NCBI GenBank assembly: GCA_010092695.1
Contig: JAADJJ010000002.1
Location: 1-51,135, forward strand
Direction of reading: 5' to 3'
Origin: Enterobacteriaceae bacterium 4M9
GTDB taxonomy: Bacteria; Pseudomonadota; Gammaproteobacteria; Enterobacterales; Enterobacteriaceae
DNA: 51,135 nt
Each line of letters starts with the position of its first letter. Position 1 is the stretch's first letter. Shown here in pieces: positions 29,560 to 36,980 of the stretch. Position numbers and translations under genes: made by a program. A model generated the notes under the pieces. The model worked only from the letters and a program-made list of their open reading frames with translations, did not search any database and was not told the DNA's origin.

Positions 29560-30678
29560 ATGTATTTTACCGCTGAAACACTGGCAACAAACAGCCGACT
29601 GCGCGGACACTGGAACGAGCTATGGGCTAACCGTGATATCTGGAACGCTCAGCACGACATGATGGTGAATGCTTTCCGTGGTCAGATGTCTCCTGAAATG
29701 CTCGCAGCTAACGCCATTGGTGGGCTTACGCATGAATTCTGGGTTGAAATTGACCGCCAGATTATCCAGATGCGCGACCAGGAAGAGGGGATGGAAATCA
29801 TCAATGACCTCGCAAGCGTACAAACCATTCTCCCAATCGGTAAAACGGTTAAAGCCTATCAAATGATTGGTGATATTGCTGACGATGTTGCAATCAGTAT
29901 TGATGGTCAGGCGCCGTATTCATTCGACCACTCGGAATATGATTCTGATGGTGACCCGGTCCCGGTATTTACAGCAGGGTTTGGTGTTAACTGGCGTCAT
30001 GCTGCTGGCCTGAATACTGTTGGTATCGATGCCGCTCTAGACGCTCAATCTGCAAAAATGAGCAAGTTCCATAGGGCGCGTGTTGGCTATTACCTGAATG
30101 GTAATGACCGTATTTCAGTAGATGGTAAGAAAGGTCAGGGTTTTCGCAACCACCGCAACACAGTGAAAATCAATCTCGGTACTGGTGCTGGTGGGGCAAA
30201 CATCGATTTAACCACAGCGACACCGGCGCAACTACTGGCGTTCTTTGGTTCAACTGGCGCATTCGGTATTGCGGCCCGTGCAAACAAAGTCGCGGCTTAC
30301 GATGTGCTGTGGATTAGTTCTGAAATCTGGGCGAACATGAGCAAGCCTTACCTGGTGGACATCAATGCGGGCACCAACGCATTGTTAAGCGGCACTGTCG
30401 CTGATGCTATCTCTAAATTTATACCAGCAAAATCTATCCGCTCAACGTTTGCATTGAAGGGTAATGAGTTTTTCGGCTATCAACGTCGTAAAGATGTGAT
30501 TTCTCCGCTGGTTGGTATGGCTGTGGGTACCATTCCACTTCCGCGCAATATGCCGCAGAGCAACTACATCTTCCAGATTATGAGCGCCGAGGGCTTACAA
30601 ATTAAGCGCGATGGTGACGGCCTGTCTGGTGTTATCTACGGCGCTAACCTGGCGCAAGGGGGGAATCATGGTAGATAA
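29560..30678 (+). CDS. Major capsid protein
   Basis: The 372-residue product (GGLTHEFWVEIDRQIIQMRD, DLASVQTILPIGKTVKAYQM, FGVNWRHAAGLNTVGIDAAL, KDVISPLVGMAVGTIPLPRN) lies where the major capsid gene is expected and has a suitable length for an HK97-type fold. AGGAGAT lies 7 bases before the ATG. It forms the icosahedral shell. Overlaps the next gene by 11 bases. Confidence 0.88.
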   Translation: MYFTAETLATNSRLRGHWNELWANRDIWNAQHDMMVNAFRGQMSPEMLAANAIGGLTHEFWVEIDRQIIQMRDQEEGMEIINDLASVQTILPIGKTVKAYQMIGDIADDVAISIDGQAPYSFDHSEYDSDGDPVPVFTAGFGVNWRHAAGLNTVGIDAALDAQSAKMSKFHRARVGYYLNGNDRISVDGKKGQGFRNHRNTVKINLGTGAGGANIDLTTATPAQLLAFFGSTGAFGIAARANKVAAYDVLWISSEIWANMSKPYLVDINAGTNALLSGTVADAISKFIPAKSIRSTFALKGNEFFGYQRRKDVISPLVGMAVGTIPLPRNMPQSNYIFQIMSAEGLQIKRDGDGLSGVIYGANLAQGGNHGR

Positions 30679-30964
30679 ATATCAGGTAATTCATCCGTGG
30701 CACGGCGTGAAAGTGGGCGATGTTGTGGAATTGGCAGAGCTACACCCATCGCTCAAGTCGCACGTAATTCTGTTGTCAGCAGCCAGTGTTGGCGCTATGA
30801 CCCCGGCGACACCGGATGCTGGTACTGATGCAAAAGCTCGGAAAGAGGCGATTTCTAACCGGCTTACTGAGCTCGGCATTGAGCACAAAGGCAGCCTCGG
30901 CGCTGAGAAGCTAAGCGAGCTATTACCGGAAGGTGAACTCGAAAAACTTTTTCCTGCCAACTAA
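30668..30964 (+). CDS. Small head protein with HeH/LEM-like C-terminus
   Basis: The 98-residue product starts MVDKYQVIHPWHGVKVGDVV, inside the end of the capsid gene. The C-terminal part (ISNRLTELGIEHKGSLGAEK, LSELLPEGELEKLF) resembles the HeH/LEM fold of lambda-type head connector proteins. It ends the first head operon, before two terminators. Confidence 0.7.
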   Translation: MVDKYQVIHPWHGVKVGDVVELAELHPSLKSHVILLSAASVGAMTPATPDAGTDAKARKEAISNRLTELGIEHKGSLGAEKLSELLPEGELEKLFPAN

Positions 30965-30987
30965 CCGCCGCGAAAGCGGTTTTTTTA
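30963..30987 (+). terminator. Intrinsic terminator after head genes 1
   Basis: AACCGC-CGCGAAA-GCGGTT followed by TTTTTATG, overlapping the stop codon of the HeH protein gene. Confidence 0.82.
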
Positions 30988-30988
30988 T

Positions 30989-31010
30989 GCCCCTACTCCG
31001 GGGCTTTTTT
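30989..31010 (+). terminator. Intrinsic terminator after head genes 2
   Basis: GCCCC-TACTCC-GGGGC followed by TTTTTT, 2 bases after the first terminator. Confidence 0.85.
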
Positions 31011-31024
31011 ATTTGAGGCAGAAG

Positions 31025-31423
31025 ATGGTCACGCTTGATAAAGCAAAGGCATATCTCTCATCACAGGGTATCAGTATTCCAGATTTCGTACTGGAAGCAC
31101 TGGTGGAGCAGGTTAACGGCATTCAGGAGTGTCTTGATGAACATTACCCGGCAGCGACTGCGCTCTTGATTCAGCTTTATCTTCTGGCGCTGATGGGGCT
31201 CGGGCAGGGTGATAAATACTTATCCAGCCAGACGGCCCCGAACGGTGCGTCACGCTCATTCCGATATCAGTCATTTGCTGACAGATGGAAAGGTGCTCTG
31301 GCACTGCTGAGAGGGTTAGACACGGCAGGCTGTGCTATCGGTCTTACTCCACCCGACCCAACCAATAAAGCATTTGCTGGCATCTGGATCGGCAAGGGTG
31401 GATGTATGTGCGGAAACAAGTAA
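31025..31423 (+). CDS. Head-tail connector protein, 132 aa
   Basis: Starts at MVTLDKAKAYLSSQGIS, with GAGG 7 bases upstream. The product is helical (PDFVLEALVEQVNGIQECLD, TALLIQLYLLALMGLGQGDK) and fits the adaptor proteins that follow the capsid gene in HK97-like siphophages. The C-terminal end is Gly/Cys-rich (GKGGCMCGNK). Confidence 0.68.
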   Translation: MVTLDKAKAYLSSQGISIPDFVLEALVEQVNGIQECLDEHYPAATALLIQLYLLALMGLGQGDKYLSSQTAPNGASRSFRYQSFADRWKGALALLRGLDTAGCAIGLTPPDPTNKAFAGIWIGKGGCMCGNK

Positions 31424-31596
31424 TGGCGTGGATATCAGTTAGCGAGCGATTGCCGGATCCATTCGTGAAGGTCTGGCTCATGACCGATACAGGAAGGCGC
31501 GTCACTGGTTACCTGAAGGGAAACGGCGAATGGCATGTTCTTTGCCGCAAGGTTGCCGCCGAGCGCCCAACAATAACTGAGTGGGAGGAGTCGTGA
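31423..31596 (+). CDS. Short DUF551 protein, 57 aa
   Basis: MAWISVSERLPDPFVKVWLM and WHVLCRKVAAERPTITEWEE form a minimal DUF551 domain. The start overlaps the preceding stop (TAATG). Its place inside the connector genes is unusual, as DUF551 is mostly found in early accessory genes such as the copy at 6952-7563. Confidence 0.75.
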   Translation: MAWISVSERLPDPFVKVWLMTDTGRRVTGYLKGNGEWHVLCRKVAAERPTITEWEES

Positions 31597-31955
31597 GTGC
31601 TACATCCGAGTGGGTTTATACCAATGTTGCGACAATCTACCCGCGGCAGTACGACGACTGGAGCAATACCTGGACTACTGGTGCGCCATACCTCATAGAC
31701 TGCACATGGACAGCAACAAGCGAAACGGCGACGGACGACAGCGGCAAGGAATTCACGACTAATACAGTGTTTTTCACCGAGCTAAAGCGTGAGGGAGTCG
31801 TTGTCATGACCCCGGAGCGTGACTGGTATATCGCTACAGGTGACACGCTGGCACAACCAGACCCGCTAAAGGCGGGGGCGAAGGTCATCAGGGTAGTCAC
31901 TGAGTGGGATATGTCTTTTTTCGAAGAAGACCCCGACTACAAAATCCTGACGTGA
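31593..31955 (+). CDS. Head-tail joining protein, 120 aa
   Basis: The GTG at 31593 has GGAGGA 4-5 bases upstream and overlaps the previous stop. The product is beta-rich (SEWVYTNVATIYPRQYDDWS, DCTWTATSETATDDSGKEF, VVVMTPERDWYIATGDTL), as in neck stopper proteins. The name rests on gene order. Confidence 0.62.
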   Translation: MSATSEWVYTNVATIYPRQYDDWSNTWTTGAPYLIDCTWTATSETATDDSGKEFTTNTVFFTELKREGVVVMTPERDWYIATGDTLAQPDPLKAGAKVIRVVTEWDMSFFEEDPDYKILT

Positions 31956-31962
31956 GGTTGTT

Positions 31963-32364
31963 ATGCCAGTTAAGGGTATCAAGCGCGTCCAGATGAACAC
32001 TCAAAAATTGCTCGGTGATATAGCTGGACAGAAAACAGAAACGATTATCTTTGACGCCCTGCAAGCAGGGGAGAAATTCGCAGTGCTGCTTACTCCTGTT
32101 GGTTTGTCGAATTTAGTCAATCACCGCCATATCGACACCAAAATAACGCCAACAGGTGTAGAGGGTAGTCTTATATACACCGCACACTACGCCGCGGCAG
32201 TGAATGCGGCTAAAGGAACCTTGAAGGGAAAACCACGCCCGGCGTCGCGTGGTGGTGGCAGCTACTGGGACCCTGATGGCGAGCCTGATTTTCTGCGCAA
32301 AGGTTTTGAGCGTGACGGGCTGGCCGAGATTAAGGCAATCATTAAACAGGGATACAAGGTATGA
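31963..32364 (+). CDS. HK97 gp10-like tail completion protein
   Basis: The 133-residue product is basic (KGIKRVQMNTQKLLGDIAGQ, YTAHYAAAVNAAKGTLKGKP, DFLRKGFERDGLAEIKAIIK) and has the usual opening and end of HK97 gp10-family proteins. It works at the head-tail junction. It overlaps the tail terminator gene as ATGA. Confidence 0.75.
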   Translation: MPVKGIKRVQMNTQKLLGDIAGQKTETIIFDALQAGEKFAVLLTPVGLSNLVNHRHIDTKITPTGVEGSLIYTAHYAAAVNAAKGTLKGKPRPASRGGGSYWDPDGEPDFLRKGFERDGLAEIKAIIKQGYKV

Positions 32365-32747
32365 CGCGCAGCGATGTTTATGACGCGCTACGGGCGTGGC
32401 TACAGTCACATGGCTTCGATGTTGGCTATCGAGTGCAGAAGCGATTCTGGAATGAGTTACAGGCCACAGAAGACGAGCGTTATCTCATCATTCAGCAAAG
32501 CGGTGGCGGCAGTACCGAAGAAGCAATTACCCGCGATTATTTCCGCATCCTGCTTCTTTCGGGCCAGAACGACAGCAACATTGATGATGTTGAGAACCGT
32601 GCTGACGCAATTCGCCAGGCGATGATTGACGACCACAGAACCGAATGCATCGTGTCGATGCGGCCCATCGGCGGTATCACCGCTATTTCTACCGAAGAGG
32701 GGCGATACCTCTTCGACATATCGTTTCAAACCATCATTTCCCGATAA
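32361..32747 (+). CDS. Tail terminator protein
   Basis: The 128-residue product (SDVYDALRAWLQSHGFDVGY, RYLIIQQSGGGSTEEAITRD, AIRQAMIDDHRTECIVSMR, GRYLFDISFQTIISR) has the layout of gpU-type tail terminators, which cap the tail tube. It would normally precede the major tail gene directly; here an HNH gene intervenes. Confidence 0.8.
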   Translation: MTRSDVYDALRAWLQSHGFDVGYRVQKRFWNELQATEDERYLIIQQSGGGSTEEAITRDYFRILLLSGQNDSNIDDVENRADAIRQAMIDDHRTECIVSMRPIGGITAISTEEGRYLFDISFQTIISR

Positions 32748-32761
32748 ACGGAGATAACAAC

Positions 32762-33307
32762 ATGCAGGAGTTAACCTTCGCATATCTGCGTGAGGCTCTT
32801 TCCTATGACCCTGATTCTGGTTTATTTACCTGGAAAGCAAGGCCGAAAAGCCATTTCAGCAGTGTGAAGGCATGTAATCAGTCAAATTCTCACTTTGCCG
32901 GGAAAATTGCGGGGAGTAAGGACCCTAAGCATGGATACCTACGAATTAAGCTTTGTGGGAAAAATCATAAGGCACATCGGCTTGCATGGCTTTTTATGCA
33001 TGGTTGCTGGCCTGAGGGTGAGATTGACCATGTTAATGGCATAAGAGATGACAACAGGATGGAAAACCTTCGCGATGTTTCCCACAAACTGAATATGCGA
33101 AATAGGGCCACCCCAATAACAAATAGACATGGTCTGCCTGGCGTCTCATATAGAAACAGAAAGAAACCATGGTTTGCGCAGATTATGAATAACGATGGCA
33201 GAAACGAATATCTTGGTTCATTCAAAACTCCGGAAGAGGCTTCTTGCGCCTATCTCCTGAGGGCGAGAGAGCTTGGCTATCACGAACAACACGGTAATAG
33301 GAGTTAA
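32762..33307 (+). CDS. HNH homing endonuclease with AP2-like domain
   Basis: The start at MQELTFAYLREALSYDPDSG has CGGAGA about 8 bases upstream; 181 residues. The HNH core is HRLAWLFMHGCWPEGEIDHV (72-91) and GIRDDNRMENLRDV (93-106). The C-terminus (GLPGVSYRNRKKPWFAQIMN, LGSFKTPEEASCAYLLRARE) is an AP2-like DNA-binding module. It is a free-standing homing endonuclease gene between two tail genes. The ribosome binding site of the major tail gene lies across its stop codon. Confidence 0.92.
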   Translation: MQELTFAYLREALSYDPDSGLFTWKARPKSHFSSVKACNQSNSHFAGKIAGSKDPKHGYLRIKLCGKNHKAHRLAWLFMHGCWPEGEIDHVNGIRDDNRMENLRDVSHKLNMRNRATPITNRHGLPGVSYRNRKKPWFAQIMNNDGRNEYLGSFKTPEEASCAYLLRARELGYHEQHGNRS

Positions 33308-33311
33308 AATT

Positions 33312-34049
33312 ATGGCAGGATGTGAAGCGGGTGCTTTCACAGGGCGCGACGTGGCTGTTTTTTACGCCATCGCTTGCCCGGAAGCCCAGCCAGCCGATGG
33401 CGACTACAAGCGTCTCGGCATGATGCGAGGCAAAACAACGGGCGTGGAGTGGGAAACCGCAGACGCCACAGCAGACCAGAGCGCAGACTACACGCAGGAA
33501 AACATCACGACCTACAAAAGCGTGTCGTTTTCCGGCGATGGTGTAAGCCGCAAAGAGGCCGTGTACGGTCAGGCAGAGATTAAGCGCCACGTTTATTCAC
33601 CCTCAGCGGAAACGAGTAACCAGCCGTATGTGTGGCTGAAAATCGTGTCTCCGTTCGATATCACCGAGGGGCCATTCCTCATCAGTTCGTGGGAGGATGA
33701 ATCCCCGCATGATGATGTTGCTACCTGGTCGATTGATGCATCCAGTGCTGGTCGTGTCGATGTGCGTGATGTCGGAGCTCAAATCACTATCACCACTCAG
33801 CCACAGGGGAAATCACTCGCTACCGGCGCTAACCTGACGCTGACTGTTGCTGCAAATGTTAGTGACGGTTCGCCCCTCGCTTACCAGTGGAAGAAAGGCG
33901 GTAGCGACATTAGCGGGGCAACATCTGCAACGTTTACCAAGAGCAGCGTTACTACGGCTGACTCTGGTTCTTATACCTGCCAGATTAGCTCTACAACTGC
34001 ATCCAGCGTGACGAGCAACCCGGCAACGGTGACGGTTACCGCGGCATAA
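33312..34049 (+). CDS. Major tail tube protein with Ig-like C-terminus
   Basis: Starts at MAGCEAGAFTGRDVAVFYAI (GGAG 8 bases upstream), 245 residues. Residues about 1-160 form the tube domain (GVEWETADATADQSADYTQE, YKSVSFSGDGVSRKEAV). Residues about 165-245 form an Ig-like domain (LAYQWKKGGSDISGATSATF, DSGSYTCQISSTTASSVTSN) that decorates the tail surface. Such Ig modules are common add-ons of tail proteins. Confidence 0.85.
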   Translation: MAGCEAGAFTGRDVAVFYAIACPEAQPADGDYKRLGMMRGKTTGVEWETADATADQSADYTQENITTYKSVSFSGDGVSRKEAVYGQAEIKRHVYSPSAETSNQPYVWLKIVSPFDITEGPFLISSWEDESPHDDVATWSIDASSAGRVDVRDVGAQITITTQPQGKSLATGANLTLTVAANVSDGSPLAYQWKKGGSDISGATSATFTKSSVTTADSGSYTCQISSTTASSVTSNPATVTVTAA

Positions 34050-34080
34050 CATTATGGGGCTTCGGCCCCTTAGAGGCTAA

Positions 34081-34731
34081 ATGAACGCAATTACCGATAT
34101 CGGCCAGGCGGTTATTCGTGCTGGTGGCCGTGAAATATTCCTCAACCCGTCATTTCTCGCGATGTCTCGCATTGGCACGCCAGAACAGATTGTTGATGCG
34201 TTTGTGAAAGTGCATGCAGGTCATTACCCTCAGCACAAAATTAGTGACCCTGACACGATGAGGGCTATTAGTGCGCGCTGCTTCGGTGAAATGGCTGAGG
34301 TGGCTGCAATAGTTGTCAGGCAGTGCGCCGCGGAGGACATTGGTGATGTCATCGGTTCGTACTCAGTCGCGCCATCAGGGAGGCTGACATACAAACCCGG
34401 CACAATCCCCATTGAAGACGTCATTCAGCTTGCCCGGCATCTTATAATGCATGGTGTGATGGGTGACCAGCCACCCGAAGAAGCCGATAAAAGCGGTGAC
34501 TACTCAGACAAATTCGATGTGCGGTCATTCGTTTACACCGCGGTTGCTCATCTCGGAATGAGTGAGGCTGAGGCGTGGAGCATGACCATGACCAGCTTCC
34601 GGGCTGCGATGAGCGCCAAGTTCCCGCAGAAAGCGAAAGCGCGGATACCCACACAGCAGCGCTACGATGAAACAATGGACTGGGCAGAGAAAATGCTTGC
34701 TATTGACGCGCAGCGGCATGGACCGCACTGA
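34081..34731 (+). CDS. Tail assembly chaperone, DUF6246-like
   Basis: The 216-residue product (IGQAVIRAGGREIFLNPSFL, MRAISARCFGEMAEVAAIVV, FVYTAVAHLGMSEAEAWSMT, SAKFPQKAKARIPTQQRYDE) fits the chaperone gene between major tail and tape measure genes. The C-terminal domain should bind tail tube monomers. In lambda a frameshift makes a longer form; both alternative frames stay open for about 80 bases past the stop, but I see no typical slippery heptamer. Confidence 0.7.
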   Translation: MNAITDIGQAVIRAGGREIFLNPSFLAMSRIGTPEQIVDAFVKVHAGHYPQHKISDPDTMRAISARCFGEMAEVAAIVVRQCAAEDIGDVIGSYSVAPSGRLTYKPGTIPIEDVIQLARHLIMHGVMGDQPPEEADKSGDYSDKFDVRSFVYTAVAHLGMSEAEAWSMTMTSFRAAMSAKFPQKAKARIPTQQRYDETMDWAEKMLAIDAQRHGPH

Positions 34732-34747
34732 CAAACTACAAACCATC

Positions 34748-34797
34748 GGTCGGATTCCCGACCATTTTCACTCCCGCATTTGGTCGGAAAACCGACC
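34748..34797. repeat. Two GGTCGG-N4-CCGACC hairpins
   Basis: GGTCGG-ATTC-CCGACC (34748-34763) and GGTCGG-AAAA-CCGACC (34782-34797) have identical 6-bp stems. They lie just after the tail chaperone stop, at the border of the accessory island. No strong T-run follows either. Confidence 0.6.
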
Positions 34798-34816
34798 GCG
34801 CACCTGAACCAACATA

Positions 34817-34840
34817 AGCCTCGCTAAGCGGGGCTTTTTT
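34817..34840 (+). terminator. Intrinsic terminator before the accessory island
   Basis: AGCCTCGC-TAA-GCGGGGCT followed by TTTTT. It separates tail genes from the rha unit. Confidence 0.85.
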
Positions 34841-34875
34841 ATATCCGCAATAAACGCGCACTAGCCCGCGCATTG

Positions 34876-34881
34876 TATAAT
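34876..34881 (+). promoter_or_regulatory. Probable rha promoter (-10 box)
   Basis: A perfect TATAAT lies between the upstream terminator and the structured leader. No good -35 is seen; CGCGCA occurs twice upstream (34855 and 34868) and could be an activator or repressor site. Transcription would start near 34888. Confidence 0.55.
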
Positions 34882-34884
34882 CCC

Positions 34885-34981
34885 AGAGCCTACAGAAAGC
34901 AGAACCTGAGAGAAGCCGCTAATAGGTGGCGACCTCTCTGGGGGCGGTTTCTCTGTGCTAGCAGGCTCTGCTTTCTATAGG
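34885..34981 (+). ncRNA. Structured leader RNA upstream of rha
   Basis: CCTACAGAAAGCAGA (34889-34903) pairs with TCTGCTTTCTATAGG (34967-34981), one mismatch. Inside, AGAGAAGCCGC (34909-34919) pairs with GCGGTTTCTCT (34944-34954), one G-U pair, and GGTGGCGACC forms a small inner loop. A competing stem, AGAGCCT (34885-34891) with AGGCTCT (34963-34969), excludes the outer one. The outer stem closes on TAGG, the probable ribosome binding site of rha. This could be a regulatory leader or a separate small RNA. Confidence 0.55.
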
Positions 34982-34989
34982 TAAACGCA

Positions 34990-35541
34990 ATGAACCATCC
35001 GACTATCATTAACGGGTTCGATTTTCGCGAACTGGTTTTCCTCTCAGGAGCGGAATGCTCTACCGACTCATTAAAAGTGGCCAAAGCTTTTCGTCGGGAA
35101 CACAAAGATGTTCTCCGTAAAACTCGTGCCGTCATTAAGCAGTGCTCTCCCTCATTTGCAGAGCGCAATTTTACGCTTTGCTATGAAAACAATGAGTTAC
35201 AAAACGGAAAGCCTCAGCCGTTCTATAAAATGACGCGCAATGGCTGGACAATGTTGGTCTTTAGCTTCACCGGTGCTGCCGCATTTGCTTTCAAGGAGGC
35301 TTACATTGCCGCTTTCGACTGGATGGCTGACGTGCTGGCGAAGGGTAAAAGCAGTCTTGAAGCAGAGCGGAATGCAGTCATGCTGGAGTACATGAAGGAA
35401 AAGGATGTTGCCAGCATGTCTGGTCGCCTGCTGCGGCGGTGGGGTAAAGAGAAAAAGCCAAAGCTGTTATCGAAGCTTGAACATCTGGAGAAACAAGGAC
35501 GGTTTAACCTTGGCTTTGATGATAGGTTGCTGGAGCTGTGA
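34990..35541 (+). CDS. rha: Rha-family regulatory protein
   Basis: The 183-residue product has the Rha signature: ECSTDSLKVAKAFRREHKDV, FTLCYENNELQNGKPQPFYK, MTRNGWTMLVFSFTGAAAFA. These are regulatory proteins of lambdoid phages, first noted for interfering with growth in hosts lacking IHF. The C-terminal part (about 120-183) is helical and basic. It is the first gene of the accessory island and has its own terminator. Confidence 0.88.
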   Translation: MNHPTIINGFDFRELVFLSGAECSTDSLKVAKAFRREHKDVLRKTRAVIKQCSPSFAERNFTLCYENNELQNGKPQPFYKMTRNGWTMLVFSFTGAAAFAFKEAYIAAFDWMADVLAKGKSSLEAERNAVMLEYMKEKDVASMSGRLLRRWGKEKKPKLLSKLEHLEKQGRFNLGFDDRLLEL

Positions 35542-35573
35542 GGGTAAGAAAAGAAAACCGGTCGCTTCGAGAT

Positions 35574-35598
35574 AGCCCACCTACTCGGTGGGCTTTTT
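35574..35598. terminator. Terminator between rha and the Arc-family gene
   Basis: AGCCCACC-TACTC-GGTGGGCT followed on the plus strand by TTTTTC. It ends rha and overlaps the C-terminal codons of the converging gene. Confidence 0.8.
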
Positions 35599-36027
35599 CT
35601 TGGGGATCTCAACCATAAAGCCGTCGACATCCCATGACATTTCAGAGATGGTGTAGCCAAGACCCTGTAATCGTGAGAAGGCGAGCTCAAAAACGCCAGG
35701 GAACTCATCGTCTTCAAGGCCTTCAAGGTCAAGGTCACCTAACTCTACATAGAAAGAGGTGTGACCTAATCTTATCTTCTTACTTATTTCCGCAAATGCT
35801 CTTTCTAATATTATTCCTGAAAGTTCTTCTTTAGCTTTGTTAGCAAATTTTAAGGCATCTTCCGCCGAAATAAATTCCTCTGAATAAGCATTGCTCAGAA
35901 AGCTAGCATCAAGTCTCGACACGATCTCAGCATTCATGGAGCGATTATTAGCTCTGGACGCATCTTCAACCTGCTTTTTCAATTCGCTTGGAAGCCTAAT
36001 GCGTAACTGCGGATCTTCTCTACTCAT
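35581..36027 (-). CDS. Arc/Mnt-family ribbon-helix-helix repressor, long form
   Basis: The N-terminal part (MSREDPQLRIRLPSELKKQV, EDASRANNRSMNAEIVSRLD) is an Arc-type ribbon-helix-helix domain. The remaining ~100 residues are acidic (LGDLDLEGLEDDEFPGVFEL) and may mediate oligomerisation. It is transcribed divergently from the short Arc-like gene, exactly as mnt is from arc-ant in P22. It should repress the antirepressor operon through the operators between the two genes. Confidence 0.85.
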   Translation of the reverse strand: MSREDPQLRIRLPSELKKQVEDASRANNRSMNAEIVSRLDASFLSNAYSEEFISAEDALKFANKAKEELSGIILERAFAEISKKIRLGHTSFYVELGDLDLEGLEDDEFPGVFELAFSRLQGLGYTISEMSWDVDGFMVEIPKKKPTE

Positions 36028-36063
36028 GCTTCATCCAAAGTTAGTGGTTCGTGCAATTACGAA

Positions 36064-36133
36064 ATTATGCCCCACCGTGGGGTTGACAGCAATGCCTCAC
36101 GGTGTGACACTTTAAATGCCTCACGGTGGGGCA
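36064..36133. promoter_or_regulatory. Divergent promoters with three Arc/Mnt-type operators
   Basis: Three related sites lie at 24-25 base steps: TGCCCCACCGTGGGG (36068-36082), TGCCTCACGGTGTGACA (36093-36109) and TGCCTCACGGTGGGGCA (36117-36133). The plus promoter is TTGACA (36083-36088), 17 bases, GACACT (36106-36111). The minus promoter is TTGCTG (plus 36087-36092), 17 bases, CATAAT (36064-36069). The promoters overlap and each is covered by an operator. Confidence 0.78.
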
Positions 36134-36149
36134 GTAAAAGGAGGTGTAA

Positions 36150-36317
36150 GTGGAAAAGGCAAAAGATATGTATCAGCGCAAGGTGCGCTTTCCAGAAGAC
36201 GTAAGGCGTGCCATTGAGCGTAATGGGGAAGAGGAGTGTCGTCAGTTTAATACCGAACTGATTTATCAGTTGCGTAGGGCTTACGGTTTGATTGGTGAGA
36301 AAAATGCTCAGGCTTAA
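36150..36317 (+). CDS. arc: Short Arc-like ribbon-helix-helix repressor
   Basis: The GTG start has GGAGG 5 bases upstream. The 55-residue product reads MEKAKDMYQRKVRFPEDVRR, AIERNGEEECRQFNTELIYQ, LRRAYGLIGEKNAQA. Length and the pattern of strand (QRKVRFP), helix, and NTELIYQLRRA helix match P22 Arc. It should damp transcription of the antirepressor gene that follows. Confidence 0.8.
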   Translation: MEKAKDMYQRKVRFPEDVRRAIERNGEEECRQFNTELIYQLRRAYGLIGEKNAQA

Positions 36318-36357
36318 AAATAGCGAAACCCCGACTACTTGCGGCAGTCAGGGTTTC
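36313..36357 (-). terminator. sar-like antisense terminator between arc and ant
   Basis: GAAACCC plus GACT pair with AGTC plus GGGTTTC (36325-36357, one mismatch). Read leftward the hairpin is followed by GCTATTTTTA, so it can end a leftward RNA. P22 makes the sar antisense RNA from the same arc-ant gap to block ant translation. A promoter for such an RNA was not identified. Confidence 0.45.
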
Positions 36358-36390
36358 TTATCGAACAAATCCAGCGAAGGAAATATCGAC

Positions 36391-36960
36391 ATGGGCAGTG
36401 TAGCGAAAAACGGATTCAACTTCCACGGCGTCACGCTTACACCGGTACAGCAGATGAGCGATGTCTGGTTCACCTCTGCCGACCTTGCTAAGGCGCTGAA
36501 ATACTCTAACAGTCGCGCTGTGACCATGCTTTACCAGAAATATGCTGACGAGTTTTCTGCCGGAATGACTCAGGTACTCGAAGTGAGTACCTCAGGCAAC
36601 TACCGCAAAAAGGTCCGCATTTTCTCGCTGCGCGGCGCTCATCTCATCGCGATGTTTTCACGCACAGAGGTAGCCAAAGAATTTCGCCACTGGGTGCTGG
36701 ACATACTCGACCGTGAAGTAGCGAGTGGCAGCATTCATCCTGCTTTCGATTTTGCTAAGGCTACACATAACGCTCAGGCAATCAGCAAGCAACTGGCGGC
36801 AATAAAGGATATGTGGCGTGGTGGTCTTGAGGATGCACTCAGACTAATTGAATACAAACATTGTGGCGACATCAGTGAAACGCTGTCAGATATGACGTTC
36901 TTTGTTGTACCGCTTGAGAATAGCCTTCGTCAGTATGGCGGGGAAAAGGGGATACATTGA
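36391..36960 (+). CDS. ant: BRO-N antirepressor
   Basis: Starts at MGSVAKNGFNFHGVTLTPV, with AAGGAA 9 bases upstream; 189 residues. The N-terminal BRO-N domain is clear (MSDVWFTSADLAKALKYSNS, YRKKVRIFSLRGAHLIAMFS, RTEVAKEFRHWVLDILDREV). The C-terminus is helical. Such antirepressors bind phage repressors and force induction. It stands where ant lies in P22 immI, behind the Arc-like gene. Confidence 0.85.
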   Translation: MGSVAKNGFNFHGVTLTPVQQMSDVWFTSADLAKALKYSNSRAVTMLYQKYADEFSAGMTQVLEVSTSGNYRKKVRIFSLRGAHLIAMFSRTEVAKEFRHWVLDILDREVASGSIHPAFDFAKATHNAQAISKQLAAIKDMWRGGLEDALRLIEYKHCGDISETLSDMTFFVVPLENSLRQYGGEKGIH

Positions 36961-36980
36961 TAGGCGCAAAGGATGGTGCA

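Noticed and set aside
34650..34815. Programmed frameshift of the tail chaperone
   Set aside because: Both other frames stay open past the stop, but no typical slippery heptamer is present in the usable window, so I do not call an extended product.
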